The notes under the pieces were generated by a model. The model ran no database searches, was not told where the DNA came from, and saw nothing but the letters and a program-made list of their open reading frames with translations. 64,000 nucleotides of DNA from JBBREP01 sp963716525 (GTDB lineage Bacteria > Actinomycetota > Acidimicrobiia > IMCC26256 > PALSA-610), in NCBI GenBank assembly GCA_963716525.1, contig OY970315.1, forward strand, positions 1,922,001 to 1,986,000, written 5' to 3'. Position numbers and translations under genes: made by a program. Below, in pieces: positions 32,856-41,450 of this stretch. How positions within the stretch are numbered: position 1 is the first letter of the stretch; each line of letters opens with the position of its first letter.

Positions 32856-33443
32856 ATGACTCGGCGTCTCACCATCATCGGCGTGCTCGCGGCGACGCTG
32901 CTCGCCGCGTGCGGTGGCAGTAGCAGCAGCAACGGCGCGAGCAGCGCCGAGGGCAAGAAGTACGTGGACGCGATGGTGGCGCAGTTCGACAAGGAGAAGG
33001 CCTCCGACAGCTCGAGCGTGCCGTTCAGTCACGACCAGGCCGTGTGCCTGTCGAAGAAGATGATCGACGCGATCGGCGTCGACAAGCTGAAGCAGGGTGG
33101 GGTCACGCCCACGAACATCGGGAGCGGCAGCGGCCTCGACAACTTCGGGAAGAAGCTGACCGTCGCGCAGGCGTCGGCGGTGACCGACATCTTCTTCGAC
33201 GGATCGTGCTTCGACATGTCGAAGCTGCTCGCAACCCAGTTCAAGAGCAGCTTCACGGGCCAGACACCGGCCGCGATCAGCTGCCTGGCGAAGGAGCTCA
33301 TCAAGCTCTCCCAGTTCAAGCAGGCGATGACCAACTCGATCCTCGGTAAGGACTCGACGAACCCGTTCGCGGGAGCCGGCGAGAACGCGCTCCTGCCCGC
33401 GTTCACGAAGTGCAAGATCGACGTGTCGAAGCTCGGCGGCTGA
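32856..33443 (+). CDS. small lipoprotein of unknown function
   Basis: 195-aa exported protein. MTRRLTIIGVLAATLLAACG is a clear lipoprotein signal with the lipobox LAAC, followed by a Ser/Asn linker. The mature part contains four Cys outside the lipobox (VCLSKK, GSCFDM, ISCLAK, TKCKID), spaced so that two disulfides are possible, within an otherwise helical and Lys-rich sequence. I know no named family. It stands 51 bases after the acyl-CoA dehydrogenase and 52 before MaoC, so it may have its own promoter. Confidence 0.8.
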   Translation: MTRRLTIIGVLAATLLAACGGSSSSNGASSAEGKKYVDAMVAQFDKEKASDSSSVPFSHDQAVCLSKKMIDAIGVDKLKQGGVTPTNIGSGSGLDNFGKKLTVAQASAVTDIFFDGSCFDMSKLLATQFKSSFTGQTPAAISCLAKELIKLSQFKQAMTNSILGKDSTNPFAGAGENALLPAFTKCKIDVSKLGG

Positions 33444-33495
33444 GCGCCACCGGCACGGTTCCACCTCGCCCGGCGGGCCGCGGCACAATGTGCGC

Positions 33496-34005
33496 ATGAC
33501 CGTGTACGACCGGCCGTTCGGCCGCTGCTACGAAGACTTCGAAATCGGTGACGTCTACAAGCACTGGCCCGGCAAGACCATTACCGAGTACGACGACCAT
33601 CTGTTCTGCATGATCACGATGAACCACCATCCGTTGCATACCGACGCGTGGTTCGCGGAGCAGTCGTCACCGTTCAAGAAGAACGTGGTGGTCGGCAACC
33701 TCGTGTACTCCGTGGTGCTCGGCCAGAGCGTGCCCGACGTGAGCGGCCAGGCGATCGCGAACCTCGAGCTCGAGACGCTGCAGCACAAGAAGCCCACGTT
33801 CCACGGTGACACGATCTATTCCGAGACGCGCGTGCTCGACAAGAAGGAGTCGTCGAGCAAGCCCGACCGCGGCATCGTCACGGTCGAGACGTTCGGCTAC
33901 AACCAGCGCGGCGAAGAGGTCTGCTACTTCCGCCGCCGCGTGATGGTGTGGAAGCGGGAGTTCGCGCCACCGCGCGTCCGGCCCTACGAGACGCCGGCGG
34001 AGTGA
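33496..34005 (+). CDS. MaoC-like (R)-specific enoyl-CoA hydratase
   Basis: 169-aa hot-dog fold protein that would hydrate an enoyl-CoA such as a mesaconyl- or methylglutaconyl-CoA. CYEDFEIGDVYKHWPGKTIT, FCMITMNHHPLHTDAWFAEQ with the catalytic His region, and VVGNLVYSVVLGQSVPDVSG are typical of the subgroup that accompanies CitE-like lyases (M. tuberculosis Rv2499c, from memory). The HIT gene begins in its stop codon. The start ATG 33496 is preferred over a GTG six bases upstream. The substrate is inferred from neighbours only. Confidence 0.9.
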   Translation: MTVYDRPFGRCYEDFEIGDVYKHWPGKTITEYDDHLFCMITMNHHPLHTDAWFAEQSSPFKKNVVVGNLVYSVVLGQSVPDVSGQAIANLELETLQHKKPTFHGDTIYSETRVLDKKESSSKPDRGIVTVETFGYNQRGEEVCYFRRRVMVWKREFAPPRVRPYETPAE

Positions 34006-34463
34006 CGCCGACGCCCGATCGCGTCGCCGGGCCGCCGAACGCGGCACGCAGCAAAGAGTGCATCTTCTGCAGCATCGTTGCGGGCGACGTTGCCGCCGAC
34101 GTCGTGCTCGCGAACGACAGCGTGGTCGCGTTCCTCGACGCCCGCCCGCTGTTCAAGGGCCACGTGCTCGTGGTGCCGCGCCGGCACGTCGACACGCTCA
34201 CCGACCTGCCGCCCGATCTGGTCGTTCCGCTCTTCGGTGCGACGCAGCGGATCGCGGCGGCCGTGGTGACGGGGCTCGGTGCCGACGGCTCGTTCGTCGC
34301 GATCAACAACGTCGTCAGCCAGTCGCAGCCGCACCTGCACGTGCACGTGGTGCCGCGCCGGCGCAAGGACGGTCTGCGGGGCTTCTTCTGGCCCCGCCAG
34401 CGCTACGCCGACGACGGCGAACGCGCCGAGTACGCGTCGCGCATCGCCGCGGCGCTCACTTGA
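34002..34463 (+). CDS. HIT family protein (histidine triad nucleotide hydrolase)
   Basis: 153-aa protein of the HIT superfamily, which cleaves nucleoside phosphoramidates or dinucleoside polyphosphates. CIFCSIVAGDVAADVVLAND, FLDARPLFKGHVLVVPRRHV and the triad SQPHLHVHVVPRRR are complete. After the triad a short basic tail with GLRGFFWPRQRY matches the actinobacterial branch. The GTG at 34002 overlaps the MaoC stop. The last eight bases overlap the convergent membrane-protein gene. Confidence 0.93.
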   Translation: MTPTPDRVAGPPNAARSKECIFCSIVAGDVAADVVLANDSVVAFLDARPLFKGHVLVVPRRHVDTLTDLPPDLVVPLFGATQRIAAAVVTGLGADGSFVAINNVVSQSQPHLHVHVVPRRRKDGLRGFFWPRQRYADDGERAEYASRIAAALT

Positions 34464-35220
34464 CCGTGACGTGCACGCTCACCGGGCCGACGGCGAAGAA
34501 GTAGCCGCCCGGCGCGAGCGGTGGCGCCCCGGAGCGGCCGGACTGGGTGGCGTGCCACGTCCACACGAACTTCTGCGAGCGGTGCGGCTTCACGGTGTAC
34601 GGACCGGCGTGGTAGCAGCCGCCTGTACCGGGCGGGCGCGCCGCGGGCGGCCCGGTCGAGGGCGGCCCCGAGCAGCCGGGCGACGGCACGGTGCCCGCCG
34701 TGTCGCCGAGGTTCTGCACGACCACCCATCCGCGGGCGAGCGCGCCCGCCTTCATGTGGATGTTGCTCGGCGTCGCGACCCACTTCTGGCGGCTCATCGG
34801 CAACGGGAGCAGCGGCGCGTCGGTGGGCGGCGGCGCCAGCGGCGGCACGAGCGTGCTCGGCGTGCCCGAGCCGGACTTCGAGCTCGGCGCGGTCGTGGTC
34901 GCCGCCGGCACGGAGCCGGGGGAACCGGTGCCCGTGCCGTTCGTCGCGCGTGGGGCCGTGCTGGTGCTGCCCGGTCCGCCGCCACCGCCCGGTGTGGCGC
35001 CGTTCGAGCCGTCGAGCTGCGCGCCGCCGTTGCCGGCATCACCGGCGCCCGCGGCCGAGTGACTCGAGCCGCCGGTGAAGTGCACGATGCCGAACACCAC
35101 GACCGCGATCACCGCGAGGGCGCCGAGCCCGACGCCGAACGCCACGTTCGGCTGCTCGCGCGCGAGGTAGAGGAAGTCGGCGATCGGGCGCCGCCTCGGC
35201 TCACGCGAACGGTTGCTCAT
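34456..35220 (-). CDS. membrane-anchored protein with low-complexity spacer, unknown function
   Basis: 254 aa. A cytoplasmic, Arg-rich N-terminus (SNRSREPRRRPIADFLYLAR) is followed by one membrane helix (VAFGVGLGALAVIAVVVFGI), a Gly/Ser/Thr/Pro spacer of about 85 residues, and a small outer domain from about residue 140 (KWVATPSNIHMKAGALARGW). That domain has two Cys (PGCSGPP, GGCYHAG) and strands ending PGGYFFAVGPVSVHVTV, suggestive of a beta sandwich. I do not recognise the family. It lies immediately upstream-adjacent to the ABC-2 permease frame (35225) on the same strand. Confidence 0.7.
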   Translation of the reverse strand: MSNRSREPRRRPIADFLYLAREQPNVAFGVGLGALAVIAVVVFGIVHFTGGSSHSAAGAGDAGNGGAQLDGSNGATPGGGGGPGSTSTAPRATNGTGTGSPGSVPAATTTAPSSKSGSGTPSTLVPPLAPPPTDAPLLPLPMSRQKWVATPSNIHMKAGALARGWVVVQNLGDTAGTVPSPGCSGPPSTGPPAARPPGTGGCYHAGPYTVKPHRSQKFVWTWHATQSGRSGAPPLAPGGYFFAVGPVSVHVTVK

Positions 35221-35224
35221 GACG

Positions 35225-36049
35225 TCACGTCAGCACGCGGCTCGCGAAGCCGCGAAGGCCGGCGTGCATGAGCAGCGCCGTCGCCGCGATGAGCATGGCG
35301 TAGATCGCCCACGGGTTCATGTGGCCGAGGTTCGTGACCGCCATGCGGAAGCCCTCGCTCATGTACACGAGCGGGTTGATGAGTACCGCCCACTGGAGCC
35401 AGTGGATCGAGTGCAGCTTCGCCCACGGGTAGTACACGCAGCCGAGCATGCTCATCGGCAGCACGAGGATGCTGAACATCAGCGACACCTGGCGCGGCTC
35501 GACACGCGTGCCGAGCGCCAGGCCGAGCGAGCCGCTGAGCAGGGCCGCGAGCGGTGCAACCGCGATGAGCGCGAGCACGTGCACGTGCACGTGCACCGGC
35601 GATGCCGGCACCCACAGCAGGATCGGCACGGTGATCGCCGCCGACACGAGCGCCTGGATCGCGCCCGACACGATCTTGGCCACGCCGACCATCGCCACGC
35701 TGAGCGGCGCCATCACGCGGTCTTCGATCTCGCGCGTGTAGCCGAACTCCTGCACGAGCGGCAGCGCGACGGCCTGGATGCCCTGGAAGATGATCGAGAG
35801 GCCGAGCAGGCCGGGCGCGAGCAGCGTGGCGAACTCCGCCTCGCCGCGACCGTTCCCGCCGATGCCCTGGCCGATCTTCGGGAACACGTACGCGAACACG
35901 AAGACGGTGAGCAGCGGTTGCGTGACCGTGCGCATGAGGAAGGGAATCGGTTGCTTGCGCACCACCACCATGTCGCGCAAGAGCAGGCTCGTGAACGCGC
36001 TGGTCGCGGTGGGCGTGCCGGTCGCGGCCTCGATCGTGGTCGCCGTCAT
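35225..36049 (-). CDS. ABC-2 type transporter permease
   Basis: 274-aa inner-membrane protein with six predicted helices and the ABC-2 segment FQGIQAVALPLVQEFGYTRE and the late PLVYMSEGFRMAVT. It belongs to the DrrB/NodJ-like exporters. ATG 36049 overlaps the ATPase stop (ATGA), so the pair is translationally coupled. Cargo is not indicated; DrrAB-type pairs export drugs, lipids or polysaccharides. Confidence 0.92.
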   Translation of the reverse strand: MTATTIEAATGTPTATSAFTSLLLRDMVVVRKQPIPFLMRTVTQPLLTVFVFAYVFPKIGQGIGGNGRGEAEFATLLAPGLLGLSIIFQGIQAVALPLVQEFGYTREIEDRVMAPLSVAMVGVAKIVSGAIQALVSAAITVPILLWVPASPVHVHVHVLALIAVAPLAALLSGSLGLALGTRVEPRQVSLMFSILVLPMSMLGCVYYPWAKLHSIHWLQWAVLINPLVYMSEGFRMAVTNLGHMNPWAIYAMLIAATALLMHAGLRGFASRVLT

Positions 36050-37020
36050 TCGCGCAGCTCCCGTCCGGTGAGGTTGATGAACACCGTCTCGAGCGTCGGC
36101 TCGGTGACACCCACGTCCGACACCGAATAGCCGCCACGCTCGGCGGCGGCGATGAGCTCCGGCAGCCGGGGGCCGTCGCGGTTCACGTACACGTACACGG
36201 TGCCGTCGACGACGCGCGCGCCGGTGGTGCCGGCGAGCTGCTCGAGCGCCGTCGCGAGCGCCGGGAGATGGTCGCCGTTCACCTGCATGCGCACCTCGGT
36301 GGCTGCGCCGACCGTGGCCTTCAGCCGGCCGGGCGCGTCGAGGGCGAGGATGCGGCCGTGGTCCATGATGGCCACCCGCTGGCAGAGCTGGTCGGCCTCT
36401 TCCATGTAGTGCGTGGTGAGCAGGATCGTCTGGCCGTTCGCGTGCAGCTCGCGCATCACCTCCCACAGCGCGAGCCGGCTCTGTGGGTCGAGCCCCGCGG
36501 TGGGCTCGTCGAGGAACAACACGTCGGGCCGGTGCATCACCGCGCGCGCCACCATCAGCCGCTGGGCCATACCGCCCGACAGCGCGTCCACCTCGGCATC
36601 GGCGCGGTCGGCGAGGCGGAACTGCTCGAGCAGCGCGTCGGCGGCTCGGCGTGCGGTACGGCCGTTCATGCCGAAGTAGCGGCCGTGGAACGTGAGGTTC
36701 TCGCGCACGTTGAGCGAGCGGTCGAGCGTGTTCGTCTGGGGTACGACGCCGATCACCTGCTTGACCGCGCTCGGGCGGGCCTGCACGTCGATGCCGGCCA
36801 CCCAGGCCCCGCCCGACGAGGGCAACACCCGCGTGGTGAGCATGCCCACCGTGGTGGTCTTGCCGGCCCCGTTCGGGCCGAGCAGGCCGAACACCTCGCC
36901 GCGCTCCACCCTCAGGTCGAGCTGGTCCACGGCCGTGAGCGGGCTGCCGCGGCCGGCGAACACCTTCGTGAGCGCGACCGTGCGGATCGCGGCGTCGCTC
37001 GCCTCGCCCGCCGGTTCCAC
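36046..37020 (-). CDS. ABC-2 transporter ATP-binding protein (DrrA-like)
   Basis: 324-aa ATPase. Walker A LLGPNGAGKTTT, Q-loop GVVPQTNTLDRSL, signature DALSGGMAQRLMVARA, Walker B LFLDEPTAGLD and switch TTHYMEEADQ are all intact. The C-terminal 100 residues form the DrrA-type accessory domain ending PTLETVFINLTGRELRE. Read from GTG 37020. Divergent from the MBL gene at 37120, with a 99-base gap for both promoters. Confidence 0.93.
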   Translation of the reverse strand: MEPAGEASDAAIRTVALTKVFAGRGSPLTAVDQLDLRVERGEVFGLLGPNGAGKTTTVGMLTTRVLPSSGGAWVAGIDVQARPSAVKQVIGVVPQTNTLDRSLNVRENLTFHGRYFGMNGRTARRAADALLEQFRLADRADAEVDALSGGMAQRLMVARAVMHRPDVLFLDEPTAGLDPQSRLALWEVMRELHANGQTILLTTHYMEEADQLCQRVAIMDHGRILALDAPGRLKATVGAATEVRMQVNGDHLPALATALEQLAGTTGARVVDGTVYVYVNRDGPRLPELIAAAERGGYSVSDVGVTEPTLETVFINLTGRELRE

Positions 37021-37119
37021 GTGCCGAAGCTACCGAACGGTTGCAAGCCGCCTCGCGCGCAGCGAGGCAAGTGGCACAGCACTTTCGCGCGACGCGCTCG
37101 GGTCGGTAGGGTTCGCGAG

Positions 37120-38001
37120 ATGACCCGTTCCGGGGGGATCAACGTCACCTTCTGGGGCGTCAGAGGCTCGACGCCGTGCGAAGGCCAGCAGTACGAGCGC
37201 TACGGCGGTCATTCGTCGTGCGTGAGCCTCGAGGTCGACGGGCAGGCGCCGATCGTCTTCGACCTCGGTACCGGTCTCACCCCGTTCGGCGAGCATCTCG
37301 GCGGCGCGGGCACGCCGGTGCGGGCCTCGGTGCTGCTGACGCACCTCCACTGGGACCACGTCCAGGGACTGCCGTTCTTCGCCCCGCTGCATCATCCCGA
37401 TTCGCTCGTCGAGGTGTACGGGCCGCGCCAGCCCGATGGCGCGCTCCGCGAGGTGTTCGGCCAGCTGATGCGGCCGCCGTTCTTCCCGATCCGCGCCGAC
37501 CAGCTCGGTGGCGAGCTGCGCTGGCACGACCTGATCGACGACGACCTTCCCGTGGGCCAGGCGAAGGTGCGGTCGCGCGGCGTGCGCCATCGCGGCACCA
37601 CCCTCGGCTTCCGTGTCGAGTGGAACGGCGCGACGGTCGTGTACATCTCCGACCACGGGCAGACTTCCGACGACCATCGTCACGACGACGACGTCCCGCA
37701 CGAGGTGCTCGAGCTCTGCGACGGCGCCGACCTGCTCATCCACGACGCGCAGCACACCCGTCCCGAGTTCGAGCGCAAGCGCGACTGGGGGCACTGCACG
37801 TTCGAGTACGCGCTGCACGTCGCCCGGGAGGCCGGCGCGCGGCGCCTCGCGCTGTTCCACCACTGCCCGACGCATCACGACGGCACGCTCGACCAGATCG
37901 AGCGGATCACCCAGGACCTGTCGGCGTGCCGCGGCGGGCCGGAGGTCTTTGCCGCCGCCGAGCCGACGATGCTGAGGGTCGGCGGGAGCCAGGGCGCGTG
38001 A
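37120..38001 (+). CDS. MBL-fold metallo-hydrolase (3'-5' phosphodiesterase-like)
   Basis: 293-aa metallo-beta-lactamase-fold protein of the type sometimes found in signal-phosphodiesterase operons. FWGVRGSTPCEGQQYERYGG at the N-terminus, THLHWDHVQGLPFF as metal motif, YISDHGQTSD, LLIHDAQHT and LFHHCPTHHD complete the zinc site. ATG 37120 is the start inside a frame that opens at 36268. It is followed by the flavin reductase gene in a four-base overlap. Substrate unknown. Confidence 0.9.
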   Translation: MTRSGGINVTFWGVRGSTPCEGQQYERYGGHSSCVSLEVDGQAPIVFDLGTGLTPFGEHLGGAGTPVRASVLLTHLHWDHVQGLPFFAPLHHPDSLVEVYGPRQPDGALREVFGQLMRPPFFPIRADQLGGELRWHDLIDDDLPVGQAKVRSRGVRHRGTTLGFRVEWNGATVVYISDHGQTSDDHRHDDDVPHEVLELCDGADLLIHDAQHTRPEFERKRDWGHCTFEYALHVAREAGARRLALFHHCPTHHDGTLDQIERITQDLSACRGGPEVFAAAEPTMLRVGGSQGA

Positions 38002-38492
38002 GCGAGCGGCATTCCGGGCTCGCGCCCGACCCCACAGTCTTCCGCACCGTCCTCGGTCATTTCGGCACTGGCGTCACGATCGTCACCGCGATGCACGACG
38101 CCGAGCCGGTGGGTATGGCGTGCAACGCGTTCGCGTCGGTGTCGCTCGAGCCGCCGCTCGTGCTGTTCTGCGCCGCGAACTCGTCCACCACGTGGCCGCG
38201 GATCCAGGCCGCGCGCCACTTCTGCGTGAACATCCTGCACGAGGACGCCGAGGAGATCTGCCGCGCGTTCGCCACCCGCGGCGCCGACCGCTTCGCCGGT
38301 GTGGGCTACCAGATCGGGTCGAGCGGCGCGCCGGTGCTCGACCAGGCGCTGGCGTACATCGACTGCGACATCGATGCCGAGCACGAGGCCGGAGACCATG
38401 TGATCGTCGTCGGGCGGGTGCGCGAGATGGGACACGGTGAGGGCAAGCCGCTGATGTTCTTCCGCGGCGGGTACGGGCGCTACGACGTGTGA
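37998..38492 (+). CDS. flavin reductase domain protein (FMN-binding split barrel)
   Basis: 164-aa protein that would reduce FMN/FAD with NAD(P)H, usually for a two-component monooxygenase. FRTVLGHFGTGVTIVTAMHD, GMACNAFASVSLEPPLVLFC and HFCVNILHEDAEEICRAFA are the family landmarks, with the GDH near HEAGDHVIVVGRV. No monooxygenase is adjacent, though LLM enzymes occur elsewhere in the window. It starts in the MBL stop codon and its own stop overlaps the MauE start, so three genes are coupled. Confidence 0.92.
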   Translation: MSERHSGLAPDPTVFRTVLGHFGTGVTIVTAMHDAEPVGMACNAFASVSLEPPLVLFCAANSSTTWPRIQAARHFCVNILHEDAEEICRAFATRGADRFAGVGYQIGSSGAPVLDQALAYIDCDIDAEHEAGDHVIVVGRVREMGHGEGKPLMFFRGGYGRYDV

Positions 38493-38989
38493 CACCGTCG
38501 ATCGCGGTGGCGCTCACCGCGCGCGGCGTCGTGGCCGGGGTCCTGGCCGCGGCGGCGATCGGCAAGCTCCGTGACGTCGCCGGCACCCGCGCGGCATTGC
38601 GCGAGATGCACCTCCCGCCCACGCTCGACCGCACCCTGCCGGTCGTCGAGGGGTTCACCGCGCTCGGGCTGGTGGTGGAGCGCGAGACCGCCTGGGCCGC
38701 CTACGTGGCGTGCGGTCTGATCGCCGCGTTCACGGTGTTCGTCGCCGTGCTCGTGGTGCGCGGTGTGCGCACGCCGTGCCCGTGCTTCGGTGCGGCAACG
38801 AGTCGTGCACCCACGAGTGGCCGCACCCTTGCTCGCAACCTGGTGTTGCTCGCGGTCGCGGTGCTCGCCACGGCCCACGCCACGATCGACCATTGGTTGA
38901 TCGCCGTGGTCGCCGTCTGCGTGCTCGCAGCCGCCTTGATCGGCGGCTCACTTGCGAGAACGCGGCCGCGACTTGGCTCGCGCCCGTAG
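38489..38989 (+). CDS. MauE/DoxX-like membrane protein
   Basis: 166 aa with four hydrophobic helices. After the third helix, RGVRTPCPCFGAATSR is the Cys-rich loop characteristic of MauE-like proteins, which are thought to support disulfide formation or thiol redox in the envelope. GTG 38489 overlaps the flavin reductase stop. The last 42 bases overlap the convergent DUF4395 gene. MauE and DUF4395 proteins are often neighbours in actinobacteria; a thioredoxin-like partner is absent here. Confidence 0.85.
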   Translation: MTPSIAVALTARGVVAGVLAAAAIGKLRDVAGTRAALREMHLPPTLDRTLPVVEGFTALGLVVERETAWAAYVACGLIAAFTVFVAVLVVRGVRTPCPCFGAATSRAPTSGRTLARNLVLLAVAVLATAHATIDHWLIAVVAVCVLAAALIGGSLARTRPRLGSRP

Positions 38990-39403
38990 CCGGTTCGCGA
39001 GTGGTGCGCCCACCCAGAGCCCGGCGGCGGCTTCGAACATCGCGGTGATCGCGACGGCGAGGCCGATGACGAGCGCGACCGCGCCCAGATCGAGCAGGAC
39101 GAACAGCGTCGCGACCGCGAGCACGGCGGCGAGTGTGAGGTCGTCGGTGCGCGCGAGGTGGTCGGGCACGAAACGGCGCGCGGCCCGCAGGCGCGGTGTC
39201 GCGAGGTGCTCGAACGGCACACCGAACGGGCGCACGCCGATCGCGGGCACGAGCGCCATCGTGATGCCGATCGCCACGAGCGGGATCACGAGATCGCGCC
39301 GCCACACATAGCCGCCGAAGAGGAGCACCGCGGCGAGGCCGCGCTCGAAGCGCAGCTGGCGCTCGTCGATGCCTTTCGACGGCGGCCGGCTCGTTCGGGA
39401 CAT
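38948..39403 (-). CDS. DUF4395 family membrane protein
   Basis: 151 aa. ERGLAAVLLFGGYVWRRDLV begins a set of three to four hydrophobic helices, with the GVRPFGVPFEHLATPRLRAA loop typical of DUF4395. The C-terminus is strongly basic (RLRARAKSRPRSRK). DUF4395 proteins sit beside thioredoxin, rhodanese or MauE genes, suggesting a part in envelope sulfur or thiol chemistry. ATG 39403 is preferred over GTG 39412. It overlaps the convergent MauE gene by 42 bases, so neither has a separate terminator. Confidence 0.85.
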   Translation of the reverse strand: MSRTSRPPSKGIDERQLRFERGLAAVLLFGGYVWRRDLVIPLVAIGITMALVPAIGVRPFGVPFEHLATPRLRAARRFVPDHLARTDDLTLAAVLAVATLFVLLDLGAVALVIGLAVAITAMFEAAAGLWVGAPLANRLRARAKSRPRSRK

Positions 39404-39528
39404 GCGGGTCACCGTATCCAGGTGACATCGGTCGCAGCGCGCCGAGCGGCCCCTTCTCGGCCTCGGGGACCGTTGTTACGGTGGCCGGACAGCGTGCGGC
39501 GCCCGTTCGTACGACACAAGGGGAACTC

Positions 39529-41379
39529 GTGGCACACACGGCTCCAGCCGCCGGCGTGGAACGCCTCATCGATCTCGGCTCGAGCGTGAGCCGCGTGCGC
39601 GACGGCCTCGACGTCGCCCGCCACCGGGAACGCAGCCGCCAGCGGCGGGTCTCGAAGGTGGCGATCCTCCTCTGCGCGGTCGCCGCCTACGTGTGGTGGC
39701 GCATCCTCGCCGGACTGCCGCTCGCCCCGTTCGCGTTCCGCCTCACGCCGACGTGGCAGGAGATGATCCCGTCGATCATCATCGTCATCATTCTCGGCGG
39801 CGTCCTGCTCGTGCCGCTGCTCGGTGCCGGTCGTTCTCCCCACATCCGCTACCAGCCGTCGGAGATCGCCACGGGTTTCGCCGACGTCGTCGGCATGGGC
39901 AACGTGAAGGAAGAGGTGATGCGTTCGCTCAACCTGTTCCTCGCGTACCGCACCTTCCGCGACGAGATGGGCGGCAACCCGCGCAAGGCGATGCTGTTCG
40001 AGGGCCCGCCCGGTACCGGCAAGACGTACATGGCCAAGGCCATGGCACGCGAGGCCGGCGTGCCGTTCCTCTTCGTGTCGGCGACCGCGTTCCAGTCGAT
40101 GTACTACGGCCAGACGAGCCGCAAGATCCGTTCCTACTTCCGGGAGCTGCGCAAGGCCGCGAGCGAGGAAGGCGGGGCGATCGGCTTCATCGAGGAGATC
40201 GACGCCATCGCCGGCGCCCGCTCCGGGATGCGCAACAAGACGGCACCGTTCGCCCTGCAGGCGAGCGCAACAGGACCAACCATCGAGCGGTCGGGTGTCA
40301 CCGAGGGCGTGAGCGGCGTGGTCAACGAGCTGCTCGTGCAGCTGCAGTCGTTCGACACGCCCACGTACGGCGCCCGGGTGCGGGGCGCGCTCGCCGAGTC
40401 GGTGAACCGCTTCCTGCCCACGACGCACCAGATCCGCAAGCGCGTGCCCGAGGCGCCGAACATCCTCGTGATCGCGGCCACGAACCGCGCCTCCGACCTC
40501 GACCCCGCGCTGCTGCGGCCCGGTCGCTTCGACCGTTCGATCCACTTCGGCCTGCCGTCGAAGGGCGGCCGGCGCGAGATCGTCGACTACTACCTCGATC
40601 GCAAGGCGCACGACGCCGATCTCGACCGCGCCAGCCGCCGCGACCAGCTCGCAGCCGTGATGCTCGGCTACTCGCCCGTGATGATCGAGCACGTGTTCGA
40701 CGAGGCGCTCGTGTGGGCGCTGCGCGAAGGCCGCAGCGCGATGTCGTGGGCCGACGTGCACCAGGCCAAGCTCACCGAGGAGATCGGCATCAAGCAGCCG
40801 GTGGAGTACACCGACCGCGAGAAGGAGACGATCGCGGTGCACGAGGCCGGGCACGCGGTCGTGGCGCACCTGATGGGCGGCGACACCCGCAAGCTCGAGG
40901 TGCTGTCGATCATCAAGCGGGCCGACGCGCTCGGGTTGCTCGCGCACTCCGACACCGAGGAACGCTTCACCGCGACCCGCTCCGAGCTGATGGTGGCGAT
41001 CCACATCGCGTTCGGTGGCATGACCGCTGAGGAGCTCTTCTTCGGCGAGTCCGGCACCGGCCCGGCGAGCGACCTCGCCCACGCCACCGCGGTCGCGGCG
41101 CGCATGGTCGGCAGCTACGGCATGGCGGGTTCGCTGATGAGCTTCGAGGCGATCGAAGCCGGCCCGCTGGCGCAGGGCATCGTGGCCAAGGTCCTCGCCG
41201 ACGAGAGTGGCCGCGCCGCGGTGGAGAAGATCCTCGATGGCGCCAAGGCCGACGTGCGCACGCTGCTCGACGAGCACCGTCACCTCGTCGTGGCGCTGCG
41301 CGACGCGCTGCTCGACCGCTACGAGCTCGTCGGCGACGAGATCATCGAGGTGCTCGAAGGCGCTCGTACCGCCTCGTAA
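39529..41379 (+). CDS. FtsH-like AAA+ zinc metalloprotease
   Basis: 616-aa membrane protease. Two helices lie at about 45-60 and 80-98. The AAA domain has Walker A GPPGTGKT (159-166), pore loop SMYYGQ, Walker B as IGFIEEIDAIAG (220-226) with Glu where FtsH has Asp, and the Arg finger region LLRPGRFDRS. An insertion of about 65 residues (about 235-300) precedes NILVIAATNR. The protease domain has HEAGH (438-442) and a third zinc ligand in SGTGPASDLAHAT. GTG 39529 has AAGGGGA upstream. A housekeeping FtsH normally lacks this insertion, so this is probably a specialised paralogue. Its targets are unknown. Confidence 0.9.
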   Translation: MAHTAPAAGVERLIDLGSSVSRVRDGLDVARHRERSRQRRVSKVAILLCAVAAYVWWRILAGLPLAPFAFRLTPTWQEMIPSIIIVIILGGVLLVPLLGAGRSPHIRYQPSEIATGFADVVGMGNVKEEVMRSLNLFLAYRTFRDEMGGNPRKAMLFEGPPGTGKTYMAKAMAREAGVPFLFVSATAFQSMYYGQTSRKIRSYFRELRKAASEEGGAIGFIEEIDAIAGARSGMRNKTAPFALQASATGPTIERSGVTEGVSGVVNELLVQLQSFDTPTYGARVRGALAESVNRFLPTTHQIRKRVPEAPNILVIAATNRASDLDPALLRPGRFDRSIHFGLPSKGGRREIVDYYLDRKAHDADLDRASRRDQLAAVMLGYSPVMIEHVFDEALVWALREGRSAMSWADVHQAKLTEEIGIKQPVEYTDREKETIAVHEAGHAVVAHLMGGDTRKLEVLSIIKRADALGLLAHSDTEERFTATRSELMVAIHIAFGGMTAEELFFGESGTGPASDLAHATAVAARMVGSYGMAGSLMSFEAIEAGPLAQGIVAKVLADESGRAAVEKILDGAKADVRTLLDEHRHLVVALRDALLDRYELVGDEIIEVLEGARTAS

Positions 41380-41450
41380 CCGGCCCCGGCCCAGAACCGG
41401 CTTCCCCCCAACCCGCCGGTGTGCGGTCGCGTGCACGGTACGGTCGGGCC

